This document shows, in pieces, positions 42,881 through 51,427 of a DNA stretch of 64,000 nucleotides (position 1 is the first letter of the stretch; each line of letters opens with the position of its first letter). Source of the DNA: Firmicutes bacterium UBA6806 (GTDB taxonomy: Bacteria; Bacillota; Clostridia; Peptostreptococcales; Acidaminobacteraceae); the NCBI GenBank assembly GCA_002452745.1, contig DKFC01000052.1:68062-132061 (forward strand), in the 5' to 3' direction. The notes beneath the pieces were generated by a model, which was not told the DNA's origin, ran no database searches, and was given only the letters and a program-made list of their open reading frames with translations. The position numbers and the translations under genes are program-made.

Positions 42881-43646
42881 TCTCCCATCTTTTGTTCAAG
42901 CCCCTTCTTAAGCGTTTAAAGACCACCGCATCCACCAATATGCCGCATATCATAATCCCCATTACACCTGCATATACGCTTATGGTATCCATCATCATTC
43001 GGCGTTCGTACAGATACCATCCAATTCCAGTTCTAGGTCCAACAAGTCCGAAGATCATTTCAATGCTGATAATTGCACGCCAGCCTCTGTTAAACGCATT
43101 TTGCACACCAATCAGCAAGTCTGGCATAGCACCATAGAGGTAAATAAAGTAAAGCCTTGCCCCAAGAGAAACCGGATAGGCCCTTTCCAAGCGATAAAAT
43201 CTAGCTGCCAAGCGATCTTGATTCATTTTGAGCTGTGTCCAAAGAGGCCATAGTGTTGCGTGAACCATTAAGAAGACAACCCCCTTCATTGAAAGTCCAA
43301 ACCAAAGAATCACCAGTGGCAATATAGCCACGCTTGGAATCGGACTCAAGAGAGTGTACATCGCTTCAAAGAGACCTCCCGCTCTGGGGATAACTCTACA
43401 AAGCATCAGCATCATCAACACCGCTGCCAAACTAATTCCAAGTGCCAAGATTACTTGTCCCAAGGAAAATATAATAGAAACCAGTATCTCCTTAGAAGTA
43501 AATAATTTAATCAAAATTATCTCAATCGTCGGAAACACCTCTCTCGGAAATAAATCGCTCCAGGCTACCATCTCCCAGACACCAGCAAGTGCTCCCACAA
43601 TCACCCAAACACTTGCTGACTGATTTTTAAGACCTAATCTTTCCAT
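42855..43646 (-). CDS. ABC transporter permease (SsuC/TauC-like)
   Basis: 263 residues with six predicted membrane helices and the EAA-like loop of binding-protein-dependent permeases (ERAYPVSLGARLYFIYLYGAMPDLL). It overlaps the upstream binding-protein gene by 13 bp and the ATPase gene by about 26 bp. GAGGATGTC precedes the ATG. Confidence 0.9.
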   Translation of the reverse strand: MERLGLKNQSASVWVIVGALAGVWEMVAWSDLFPREVFPTIEIILIKLFTSKEILVSIIFSLGQVILALGISLAAVLMMLMLCRVIPRAGGLFEAMYTLLSPIPSVAILPLVILWFGLSMKGVVFLMVHATLWPLWTQLKMNQDRLAARFYRLERAYPVSLGARLYFIYLYGAMPDLLIGVQNAFNRGWRAIISIEMIFGLVGPRTGIGWYLYERRMMMDTISVYAGVMGIMICGILVDAVVFKRLRRGLNKRWEIETDAIRG

Positions 43647-44620
43647 ACGACATCCTCTACCTCAAATAATTTGGAAATAATCTTTTGTTCATACATGAAC
43701 TTACTAAACCTATCCAGTCCCTTCACATCTCCAGTGTAATTGAGCTCTGAAAGTGATTTCAACTCCTGCTCAGTATAAACTTGCCTCAAGATTTCCATAG
43801 CGGCCGTCTCCGACTGATTCATAAATTCTATTGATCTGGAAAGCGCCGCCGAAAAGGCCCTGTATAGTGCTTCTTCACGATACACCCTCTCTGGGCAGAT
43901 GCCAACAATAAAAGTAAATGCCCCTCCAAAACAGGTTTCGCCATCGAGAATTACTCCATGAGATTCGTCGAGTTCTGCCTCTAAATACGGTGGCGCCGTA
44001 AAATGAAGCACATTCGTTTCCCCTGATTGAACCACTGTCACACCATCTGGATGAGACAGTGAGACCAACCGATCGTCGAATTTTCCCGCATCTCCATAGA
44101 CCCTCTCAGCGTACATGCTAAGTAAAATATGTTGAATACTTCCCGGTTGGGGCAAGATAATTTTATCTTGAGGGGCTAGATCATCCAAGGATCTTAAGGA
44201 ACTACTCCCAACTAGTCCCAAAGGGCTCTCTGAAAGTCCAGAGATAATCCTCCAGTCCATCCCCTTGTCCTTTCCAATCAAAAAAGGGGGGATTCCCACA
44301 AATCCGAAATCCAATTCATTCGAAAGCATTGCCTCACGCATCATGGCTGTATTGGGAAGTTTCTTCCACTCTATTTCATAGTCAAGACCTGCAAGGGACA
44401 GCTCTTCTTCTAAAAATCCCTTTGCCTTCATAATTTCAATTGGTGCATAGGCCAACCCAAACTGATCCGCTATGACCACAGACGTTCTCATGTCCTCTTG
44501 TTTTCCAAAGCAGCCACCTCCCAACAAGGCAATCACCGTTAAAATCGCCAAATACAGCCCTCTTACCCTATGGCTTTTTTCAATTCCCCTTTTATCATAT
44601 CTCACTTGTTTGTTCATCAT
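43634..44620 (-). CDS. ABC transporter substrate-binding lipoprotein (SsuA/TauA/NMT1 type)
   Basis: 328 residues: a basic N-terminus, one hydrophobic signal and lipobox LGGGC (Cys37), then the two-lobed NMT1/SsuA-like fold (VVIADQFGLAYAPIEIMKAK, NELDFGFVGIPPFLIGKDKG). Relatives bind sulfonates, nitrate or thiamine precursors; sequence alone does not pick one. Given the sulfur genes elsewhere, an organosulfonate is a guess. It is the first gene of the importer operon. Confidence 0.87.
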   Translation of the reverse strand: MMNKQVRYDKRGIEKSHRVRGLYLAILTVIALLGGGCFGKQEDMRTSVVIADQFGLAYAPIEIMKAKGFLEEELSLAGLDYEIEWKKLPNTAMMREAMLSNELDFGFVGIPPFLIGKDKGMDWRIISGLSESPLGLVGSSSLRSLDDLAPQDKIILPQPGSIQHILLSMYAERVYGDAGKFDDRLVSLSHPDGVTVVQSGETNVLHFTAPPYLEAELDESHGVILDGETCFGGAFTFIVGICPERVYREEALYRAFSAALSRSIEFMNQSETAAMEILRQVYTEQELKSLSELNYTGDVKGLDRFSKFMYEQKIISKLFEVEDVVWKD

Positions 44621-44782
44621 GCGTCACCATCACTTTATAAGCTATCTTTTCTCATTTTATTTACAATTGTTATTTTTTTATCAATTAATTATATCACGCG
44701 CTTTCCCAGACCTTCTTAAGGAAGTTTCGATACTGTATTCGGAATCGCAATATCAAAATTCACTATTTTGATAAAAAACCTC

Positions 44783-44811
44783 TTTATTAAGGCATAACTT
44801 TATAGTATAAT
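44783..44811 (+). promoter_or_regulatory. Promoter of tRNA-Arg
   Basis: TTTATT (44783-44788), 17-bp spacer, consensus TATAAT (44806-44811), 19 bp before the tRNA. Confidence 0.6.
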
Positions 44812-44829
44812 TAAACACGTTGAATACAC

Positions 44830-44906
44830 GCATCCTTAGCTCAATTGGATAGAGTAGCGGACTTCGAATCCGTTGGTTGTGGGTTCGAATCCCGCAGGGT
44901 GCACCA
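44830..44906 (+). tRNA. tRNA-Arg (anticodon TCG)
   Basis: A 77-nt cloverleaf with encoded CCA. Acceptor GCATCCT pairs with AGGGTGC (one G-U), the anticodon stem GCGGA/TCCGT encloses loop CTTCGAA with anticodon TCG, and the T-arm is GTGGG-TTCGAAT-CCCGC (one G-C/G-U variant). The 3' 69 nt are repeated at 61154, marking it as the integration site of the adjacent element. The gene remains complete on this side. Confidence 0.95.
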
Positions 44907-44909
44907 ATA
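44838..44909 (+). repeat. attL: 72-bp direct repeat, left copy
   Basis: Identical to 61154-61225. It starts in the D-arm side of the tRNA (AGCTCAATTGG) and ends three bases past CCA. The full tRNA is preserved at this end. Confidence 0.95.
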
Positions 44910-44914
44910 TTTGG

Positions 44915-44964
44915 AAACAGGGTCTTAGCCTTTGTAATTACTTAGGTTCAGACCTTGTTTTTTT
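44915..44964 (+). terminator. Element-supplied terminator after tRNA-Arg
   Basis: AAACAGGGTCT pairs with AGACCTTGTTT (one G-U), followed by T5. It belongs to the inserted element and replaces the original terminator, which now sits beyond attR at 61231-61285. Confidence 0.8.
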
Positions 44965-45016
44965 ATTCCATTTTACTTATTCAGATATAATAGTTGTGAA
45001 TTTTAAGTTCCGAGTC

Positions 45017-45027
45017 TGTTCACCTAA
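45017..45027 (+). repeat. Candidate integrase arm-type site, left
   Basis: TGTTCACCTAA, about 110 bp inside attL. The same 11 bases occur in the same orientation at 61089-61099, about 55 bp inside attR. Confidence 0.35.
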
Positions 45028-45121
45028 TTATATCATTGAACGCAGTATTCATGCTATTGGCAAAGGTTTATAGAAATTAAATCTGTTGTTCATAGTCCAT
45101 AATTATGACAATATAATCAAA

Positions 45122-46219
45122 CTATAACGGTCTTAATCCAATCGCAATTGACACTGATTCACCAGTCGAATTAGAAACACAAGTCACAATTAAACCATCA
45201 GCATAACCATAATTATTGGTCACACTAAATGAATTCGTTCCTTTTGTTAATGTGTAATATGATACTGAAACTCCGCTTGCTGTTATAGTAAACGTATCAG
45301 GAACGATTGCCCCATTCACATATTGATTAACTGTATAATCAGCAGTCAAATACTTTTTAATTGTTGTTGTGTATGGCTCAATCTTATACTCAACAACTTG
45401 CACATCTTCAACCACAATCTGAACGCTTGCCTGAATGGATGTATTTTTAATTGTGGCTGTGAGATTAGCTGACCCAATTCCAAGACCATTCACAAGACCA
45501 TTCTCATCAACAGTGATAATTGATTCGTCACTTGTTACCCATTCGATTTCATATCCTTCAGTAACTTCCACACCATTTTTCATAACAATAGGATTGATTT
45601 CATTCTCTGAATTTAGTGCAATATTATAAGTTGACTCAGCAAAACTCAATTCCCAATTTGCCACAGTGTTCGGTATCTCATTTATAGCGTCATCACCTTC
45701 AGATAATGGTTCTTGTGTAAGATACACTGTTATGATGCCCAGCGTTTCATTTGTCACCTGATAAACTTTCCAAGCTGATTTGAATTTTATCAAACGATCG
45801 TTCACCTTGATTTGATTTGTCATCTCGTTCTGTGGTACATTCACGATTATTTTTCCATCTGATACAGGAATGATTACTCCCTCAATTCCTTGTGAGCCTG
45901 TGATAATTTGCCCTTTAATGGAATAAAGAAATGAATTAATCGCAAGGTTGATAGTCTGAAATAATCTGAGTGCAATCAAACGTGTGTATTTACCATGAAC
46001 AATGGATTCATCTTCTTGTGTGAGTAACCAATCAACGCCATTCACTGTGATAATATTGCCTTGTTCAATCTCATTCAAATAAGCATAACAATATTTCTTG
46101 TCCTGTGGATTACTGTCCTTGATTTCCTTGAAAAATACTTTGACCGTTTGCCCATTAATTGTGGCATTAAGTCCGTACATTTTAATATAGTTGTCGAACA
46201 TTGATTCAATTGTATTCAT
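45122..46219 (-). CDS. Phage head/neck protein with Ig-like (Big2) domain
   Basis: 365 residues. The N-terminal half (MNTIESMFDNYIKMYGLNAT) resembles small head-completion proteins seen beside phage connectors. The middle has a bacterial Ig-like Big2 domain (residues about 190-275: EWVTSDESIITVDENGLVNG, then IGSANLTATI). The C-terminal ~90 residues are Thr/Ser-rich beta. Ig domains commonly decorate virion surfaces. It is the last gene before attL and follows the connector gene by 11 bp. GGGGTGA precedes the ATG. Confidence 0.7.
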   Translation of the reverse strand: MNTIESMFDNYIKMYGLNATINGQTVKVFFKEIKDSNPQDKKYCYAYLNEIEQGNIITVNGVDWLLTQEDESIVHGKYTRLIALRLFQTINLAINSFLYSIKGQIITGSQGIEGVIIPVSDGKIIVNVPQNEMTNQIKVNDRLIKFKSAWKVYQVTNETLGIITVYLTQEPLSEGDDAINEIPNTVANWELSFAESTYNIALNSENEINPIVMKNGVEVTEGYEIEWVTSDESIITVDENGLVNGLGIGSANLTATIKNTSIQASVQIVVEDVQVVEYKIEPYTTTIKKYLTADYTVNQYVNGAIVPDTFTITASGVSVSYYTLTKGTNSFSVTNNYGYADGLIVTCVSNSTGESVSIAIGLRPL

Positions 46220-46230
46220 ATGTTCACCCC

Positions 46231-46566
46231 TTATGCTCTGCTGAATAACAGACTGATATTTGAGTCGCTTTCATTTTCGCTGATTTCATAAATGCGTTGT
46301 TTGAGTTTACCGATTCTATCTTGCAAATGTTTGTAGGCTGATTCAGTGGTTAAGAATTCCGTTTCAACTTTGCGTAATACCTCAATGTCATTGGATACTG
46401 CTTCAAGAATATCAATCACAGAATATAATAATTTTGCCTGATGTGTAGCTTTGACATATTCTTCAGTTGCGATGAGGTCATTCTCTGCTAAAAATACAGT
46501 GTATTGGTCTGCTGTGAAATATTCCTTGTTGCTGAGTTCTAAGTTTAATCTATCAATAATTTTCAT
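46231..46566 (-). CDS. Probable head-tail connector protein
   Basis: 111 residues, mostly helical (RLNLELSNKEYFTADQYTVF near the start; QDRIGKLKQRIYEIS near the end), with the size and layout of gp6-like head-tail adaptor proteins. It lies immediately before the Ig-domain head protein. Assignment rests on size, helix pattern and context. AAGAAGG precedes the ATG. Confidence 0.55.
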   Translation of the reverse strand: MKIIDRLNLELSNKEYFTADQYTVFLAENDLIATEEYVKATHQAKLLYSVIDILEAVSNDIEVLRKVETEFLTTESAYKHLQDRIGKLKQRIYEISENESDSNISLLFSRA

Positions 46567-46648
46567 GTTGTACCTTCTTTCTATTTGTTAGTATTTTAAA
46601 GGGAAATTAGCGTTTTTATTTCTAGGCATACAAATACACTAGGTAGAT

Positions 46649-46680
46649 AATAAAACGTCTAATCTAATAGTAAAATTGCT
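46649..46680 (+). repeat. Element-specific imperfect repeat, copy A
   Basis: AATAAAACGTCTAATC-type sequence, shared with 56434-56465 (about 26 of 32 bases the same) and more loosely with 49629-49661. It lies in the promoter region of the connector gene. The rest of the 46567-46817 gap holds a terminator. Confidence 0.4.
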
Positions 46681-46703
46681 TTGTGTACGATGTTTATTGC
46701 ACG

Positions 46704-46731
46704 AAAAAAGAGCCAATGGGGTTGGCTCTCT
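46704..46731 (-). terminator. Terminator of the cargo gene block
   Basis: AGAGCCAA pairs with TTGGCTCT around five bases; on the minus strand a TTTTTT run follows. It separates the cargo block from the connector and head-protein genes. Confidence 0.85.
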
Positions 46732-46817
46732 TTCAATGGAAATGCTCTTTTATTTTTTGGTGCGTTTTGTGATATTTACATTATATGGTATATGGGTTTA
46801 TTTGTCAAACGTCATTT

Positions 46818-47030
46818 TTAACTCAATCGACTAATAATTTTTAAAGCTTCTTCAGTTGACTTTTTTAATTCTTCTTTTAAATAATTCAACTCATTATATA
46901 ACGCTTGGTATTCTTGAGAATTTTCATCTGTCATTTCAATTTTTTTAGTTACTTCAGATACAAACCCTTTTATCAGATTCTTCCTTTTATTTGCATCGGT
47001 TTCATTTTCAATTCTTAATTTATAATTCAT
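46818..47030 (-). CDS. Hypothetical 70-residue coiled-coil protein
   Basis: MNYKLRIENETDANKRKNLI at the start, then a continuous charged helix (residues about 25-65) likely to form a coiled coil. The start at 47030 follows GGGGGAT; a TTG four codons earlier overlaps that site. Not recognised. It is the last gene of the cargo block, before its terminator. Confidence 0.6.
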   Translation of the reverse strand: MNYKLRIENETDANKRKNLIKGFVSEVTKKIEMTDENSQEYQALYNELNYLKEELKKSTEEALKIISRLS

Positions 47031-47062
47031 TTTATCCCCCAATATTGTTTAAAATTATTCTG

Positions 47063-47233
47063 CTAAAACAAAAATACAAATCCTTCTTCTTCATCAACTT
47101 CACCACAAATCTTCATGAGTAATGATATTAATTGTTTTCTTTCATCTTCATCAAGTGTGATTGTGTCACCTTTTTCAATTTTCTCTTTTGTTTTGTTGAT
47201 ATGTTCAATTATTGATTCATTACTAATATTCAT
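47063..47233 (-). CDS. Hypothetical 56-residue acidic protein
   Basis: MNISNESIIEHINKTKEKIE at the start and a very acidic end (GEVDEEEGFVFLF). GGGGGATAGT precedes the ATG. Spacing to the neighbours is 9 and 32 bp, consistent with an operon. Not recognised. Confidence 0.6.
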   Translation of the reverse strand: MNISNESIIEHINKTKEKIEKGDTITLDEDERKQLISLLMKICGEVDEEEGFVFLF

Positions 47234-47242
47234 ACTATCCCC

Positions 47243-47863
47243 CTAATTTTTGTCCTGATTCTCAAGTTGCCATTCTAATGATTTCTTAGCCCATTCCTCT
47301 TCTTCCTTTGTCCATTCGCTAGGGTCTTTGTTTACCCATGAACGAGAAGGGTCATTTGATTCTGTTGTTGAAGTTGGTTTCTTATTTGAATTTACATAGG
47401 TACCATAGACATAATATTCATCATAATTTCTACTTAAATACATTTTTCCATTTGAAGTCATTAAAGAATACTCATAGCACTGGTTTTCTTCATTTCCATA
47501 TATCAATACAACAGAATCCATTATTAAAACATTTTCTAAATTAACATCAACCGTCGATAATTCTTTAACAATATTGAATTTCTCACTTTTCGTTAAATTT
47601 TCAAATTGATCATTGTATATTTCTATCTTATAAAAGTCATACTCCTCATATGTTCGTGAAAATACTATAGCTGCTTTATCCGGCAATTTATGATTATCCA
47701 GAATTATACGCACTTTGTTTAATGCACTATCAAATTCCACTTCTTTTAATTGTTTATTATACATTCCTATCTTATATGCTATTAATAATATAATAACCAA
47801 TAAAAAAAATAATATAAACGACCTAGTAATTCTACGTTGTTTTAGAAAACCTAAAATATACAC
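47243..47863 (-). CDS. Hypothetical single-pass membrane protein
   Basis: 206 residues: a basic start, one membrane helix (residues about 15-35, SFILFFLLVIILLIAYKIG), an extracytoplasmic beta-rich region, and a C-terminal Trp/Glu-rich segment (WTKEEEEWAKKSLEW). I set the start at GTG 47863, seven to eight bases from GAGGGA; a TTG at 47902 gives 13 more residues but overlaps the neighbour. It is part of the cargo block and not recognised. A degenerate copy of the block's leader repeat lies at its start. Confidence 0.6.
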   Translation of the reverse strand: MYILGFLKQRRITRSFILFFLLVIILLIAYKIGMYNKQLKEVEFDSALNKVRIILDNHKLPDKAAIVFSRTYEEYDFYKIEIYNDQFENLTKSEKFNIVKELSTVDVNLENVLIMDSVVLIYGNEENQCYEYSLMTSNGKMYLSRNYDEYYVYGTYVNSNKKPTSTTESNDPSRSWVNKDPSEWTKEEEEWAKKSLEWQLENQDKN

Positions 47864-47892
47864 CTCAAATCCCTCTTTCCCATATTTAAAAT

Positions 47893-48210
47893 TTAATTCC
47901 AATCCCGATAAGCATTTGCATCAGGTTTAGTATTTGTCAGCAATATTATTAACCCAATTGGTAAGAAAATAAATATAAATACGATTCCCCAAACTTTGGT
48001 AGAATTATACTTTTTCATATCCTTTTCATACAATTGCTTTTGTGACAATTCCGAACGCATCAAAGTAGTATCCTCTTTTTCATTAGTTTCTTGTTCGTTA
48101 TGTGTCGTTTGTGATGACTTTGATGTGGCTTCTTGATTCTTATTATTTTTATTAATTATAGATAGTGACAATATAATCACCAAAAACAATATTGTAAAGA
48201 AATACGCCAT
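47893..48210 (-). CDS. Hypothetical two-helix membrane protein
   Basis: 105 residues: membrane helix at 2-19, a polar Gln/Thr/Glu-rich linker of about 45 residues, a second helix at about 73-92 and a short polar tail. GGGGG precedes the ATG, within a 33-bp leader repeat shared with the zinc-ribbon gene upstream. Not recognised. Cargo of the integrated element. Confidence 0.6.
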   Translation of the reverse strand: MAYFFTILFLVIILSLSIINKNNKNQEATSKSSQTTHNEQETNEKEDTTLMRSELSQKQLYEKDMKKYNSTKVWGIVFIFIFLPIGLIILLTNTKPDANAYRDWN

Positions 48211-48220
48211 TTATATCTGC

Positions 48221-48253
48221 CCCCTTTTCCATATTTTACAACTACCTAAATTT
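48221..48253 (-). repeat. Leader repeat shared by cargo genes, copy 1
   Basis: A 33-bp sequence with core CCATATTTTACAACTA (plus strand) upstream of the 105-residue gene. It recurs at 48848-48879 with two differences, upstream of the zinc-ribbon gene, and in degenerate form near 47871-47893. Confidence 0.7.
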
Positions 48254-48839
48254 CTTCTTGACTAATTAATACAGCAGTCCCATACATAGAAATCATGAAC
48301 ATCTGCATACCTTTGCCCGAAATTTCATCAACATCACTTCTAAACCCAAGAATTGCATTTCCACCTAGATTTTTAGTATCCAACTTAATTTTCTCAAGTG
48401 CTTGATTTTCCAACTTAGATAGCTCAGATTCAAAAGTTTTAGACCGTCCACCAAACATATCTGTAATACCCGCTGAAAGATCTTTAAAGAAACTTGTTCC
48501 AACAACAACTTTACATGAAACTAATCCAAAATATTTTTCAATTTTATAACCCGACAAACTATCTGTTGTAGTTATTAAAACAGGTGAATGCTTAATCTTC
48601 AGATTTTCGATATATGATTCTGGTAACTTATCAACTTCTACCTTGGCATTATTTTGATTCCGTTTTGATTCCACTCCTTCAATTAAACTTGACTCACAAA
48701 AAGGACAAACTTCATAATTTCCATTTATTTTAGACCCACAATTTGAGCAATATTTACGCTGAGAATATGGGTTTTCGCCACATTGAATACATTGAATTTC
48801 ATTATGATTATCACAACCACAGACTTGACAAAAGAACAT
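48246..48839 (-). CDS. Zinc-ribbon protein with YbjQ-like domain
   Basis: 197 residues. The N-terminal ~65 have eleven cysteines in paired CxxC motifs (CQVCGC, CIQCGE, CSNCGS, CPFCES), giving two or more zinc ribbons. After a linker, residues about 88-197 match the YbjQ/UPF0145 family (VLITTTDSLSGYKIEKYFGL, VVVGTSF, GGNAILGFRSDV). The molecular role of YbjQ domains is not established. It is the first gene of the cargo block; GGGGAAAAAACA precedes the ATG. Confidence 0.75.
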   Translation of the reverse strand: MFFCQVCGCDNHNEIQCIQCGENPYSQRKYCSNCGSKINGNYEVCPFCESSLIEGVESKRNQNNAKVEVDKLPESYIENLKIKHSPVLITTTDSLSGYKIEKYFGLVSCKVVVGTSFFKDLSAGITDMFGGRSKTFESELSKLENQALEKIKLDTKNLGGNAILGFRSDVDEISGKGMQMFMISMYGTAVLISQEEI

Positions 48840-48847
48840 TGTTTTTT

Positions 48848-48879
48848 CCCCTTTCCATATTTTACAACTATCTAAATTT
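48848..48879 (-). repeat. Leader repeat shared by cargo genes, copy 2
   Basis: Second copy of the 33-bp leader, differing by one missing T and one C/T change. Its position just before the zinc-ribbon gene matches copy 1 before the next gene. Confidence 0.7.
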
Positions 48880-50127
48880 TACCTCTTTAAATTTATACAT
48901 TCAACCATTATATTACATTTCGGTAAAATTGTTATTATTACAAAATGGTGTAAGTATTGAAATTTTATAGGTTACAGGATTATTCATCATCTGAATTATT
49001 GTCTTTAAAAAGGAATGTGTAAATGAAAAATGCTATTACAATCATTATGGCTATGGACATTTTAATCACCTCATGGGATGTATACCCCAAAATTGGCTGT
49101 GTAAAAAAAGTGGGATTACTAAAGCAATTTTATTATCAAAGGGGGAACATTATATTCACGATCAATTGTCCCTCAGCATCAGCAAATCACATAAATTATA
49201 GTTTTCTCAACAGTAGCAATTGCAACGCTTACAGAGGATAGAAATATTATAAATATCTGTAACCATTGGTATTACTCTATTTCACTCTTAATTTCCTATA
49301 ATATTATTATTATGTGAAGTGTTTCAACTATTCCCTAAATGCGTATTATCGGAATAGTTGAATTTTATCACTCTAACTATCTAGTATTTCCAACATATAC
49401 AGCAATCGCATTTTAATCTGTAATAATTACAATTTACCACATTAATCAATTTTGACCCTAATTTGAATCAATCTGAATGGAATCTTGCATAATTTTCATC
49501 AAATGGGATATGGTTTTTAATATAGACAGTCATCAGGATTGAATCTATACTCTAGTTTCTTATTCCGTGTGTTGTTTTTATAGCCTATTTCACGAGTTTT
49601 ATATCATCAGGTGCAATTGTATGGCACAAAATAAAGTCGCTAATTCGCTATTAAATACAAGTAATTTATAAGTGTTTATATTATACGTTATTTATTCCAA
49701 TACTAATTTTATATTATAAATTTCAACTAAATAAATAGATAGCTCAAAGCATTGGAAACACTACATTCTTGATATTGATAACAATCGTGTATTTGCAACA
49801 CTTTGAGAGATATACACGCTAATACAGACAATAGAATTAATTCAATGAGTATTGTATCATAACTAAAAAACTAATTGGCTGTGACAGCGTGTAACAAATA
49901 ACGATAATAGTATTATACTGATATAAGTACCATGTGTGAAATGGCATGGGTATGGGATAGCGTTTCCATTAAATGTAATAATTTGAGATTCTGAAACCGT
50001 TGCTATAACGTGCGTAAAAGAACACGGTCACACATCCCATCTATTCCAATATAGTTACCCATACCCTAACACAATATATTATGTCAACCATTCCAATTGT
50101 TACAACTATATTGCACTAATATTACAA
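48880..50127. other. 1.25-kb non-coding region of the element
   Basis: No gene that I can support. It holds the palindrome TGTAATAATTACA (49419-49431), several further TGTTAC/TATTACA boxes near 50089-50117, a loose copy of the AATAAA repeat at 49629-49661, and an inverted pair GGGTATGGG (about 49948) and CCCATACCC (about 50067). A plus-strand frame at 49023-49241 has a ribosome-like site but an unconvincing product. It may be the replication origin or packaging region, which is a guess. Confidence 0.5.
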
Positions 50128-51408
50128 TTATATTACGACAATCCCTTTCCCCAATCTTTCTAACTCTTGCCCAACATCGTTAATCAGTGGCGATTTATCA
50201 AGATAGGTTTCAAGACTAATAGCACCATCAGCAAATTGTTTACTCAGCATATCAACAATCTCAGCATCATCAGTCGGACGATTAAGCGTAAATTCAACAT
50301 CAATATAATCAAGCTCATTAAACGTTATACCCTGTCTATTCAATATTTTCTCAATGCCCTCATGCCTATCATTAAATCCATCACGCAAGTAAATGGTATT
50401 CTCTAAGCCTTTATTATGTGCAAGTGAGAACAACAACTTCAAACTGACCTCACTCACATTGGCAACATTAGATTGACCCATTACAATTGATGGTACTTGT
50501 GCGATTGTCCAAAGCTGATTAAACAATGTATTTAATAACAGCTTGCACGATTCACTGTCAAGATTAGCAACAGCCCATTGAAATTGACCCCCATCTTCAA
50601 GACTAAGCACAAAGCCGATGCCCTCACTCTCTGCACTACCTGACAATGATTGTCCTGATAATACACCAATAGGATTCATTGACAGCGTATAAACAGAATC
50701 ATCAAGCCTATTAATGACTATTTCAATCTTATCCATAATCGGACGAATATCATCAAGGATACTCACACCGAACATTTCATCTGTATTCTTATAATGCACT
50801 GGCAAGCCTGAAAGATTAGGATACTCATTCACTTTGTGTAACGTGCCACTTTCATTAGTCCATACGCTCACATTCAAATCACTAAAAATGGTATAACTCT
50901 CAATGTTCGATACAACGTCCTGATAATATTCAATAAAGCCAATATACTCACCACTATCACTATACACAGGATAACCATCAGCCGAATCAATCAAACGACT
51001 TTTAATCTTGCCACTCTCATAATAAACATACTCAAAGCAATCGCCAAACTTCAGCACATTGTCAATGATATTAAAATTGCTCTTGTGGAATCCACCTTTG
51101 CGATAAACTTGATTATATCGGCTCACCATATCAGCAGTACCCACCAATGAAACTGGTCTACCTAATACATAAGTCGCATGAAAATTGATTATCGTCTTGA
51201 TTGTTTGCAATATCATTTTACTTGTGTTGAACTGTACCCCTTTGTGAATGACATCAGGCTTTGAAAGAATGGCATGTAATCCCTTGAGGTAGTTCTTGTT
51301 GTTCAATACCTTTGATACCCTTGTCACATTGAATGGCTGCTTAACTTCCTCTGTGAACCATGTGCTGTTTGATTGATAATTCTCTGCAATATATTTATCT
51401 AAATTCAT
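50128..51408 (-). CDS. Phage portal protein (SPP1-type)
   Basis: 426 residues, matching the SPP1 gp6-like portal layout: clip/stem start (KYIAENYQSNSTWFTEE), FGDCFEYVYYESGKIKSRLI in the wing, MFGVSILDDIRPIMDKIEIV and a C-terminal crown (DAEIVDMLSKQFADGAISLE). The portal forms the dodecameric DNA entry ring. It follows terL by 19 bp. It is shorter than many portals (450-500). Confidence 0.85.
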   Translation of the reverse strand: MNLDKYIAENYQSNSTWFTEEVKQPFNVTRVSKVLNNKNYLKGLHAILSKPDVIHKGVQFNTSKMILQTIKTIINFHATYVLGRPVSLVGTADMVSRYNQVYRKGGFHKSNFNIIDNVLKFGDCFEYVYYESGKIKSRLIDSADGYPVYSDSGEYIGFIEYYQDVVSNIESYTIFSDLNVSVWTNESGTLHKVNEYPNLSGLPVHYKNTDEMFGVSILDDIRPIMDKIEIVINRLDDSVYTLSMNPIGVLSGQSLSGSAESEGIGFVLSLEDGGQFQWAVANLDSESCKLLLNTLFNQLWTIAQVPSIVMGQSNVANVSEVSLKLLFSLAHNKGLENTIYLRDGFNDRHEGIEKILNRQGITFNELDYIDVEFTLNRPTDDAEIVDMLSKQFADGAISLETYLDKSPLINDVGQELERLGKGIVVI

Positions 51409-51427
51409 GTGTTATTTCCTCACTTTT

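Noticed and set aside
49023..49241. Plus-strand frame of 72 codons in the element's gene-free region
   Set aside because: A weak ribosome-like site exists, but the product has no coherent pattern and runs against all neighbours; more likely chance.
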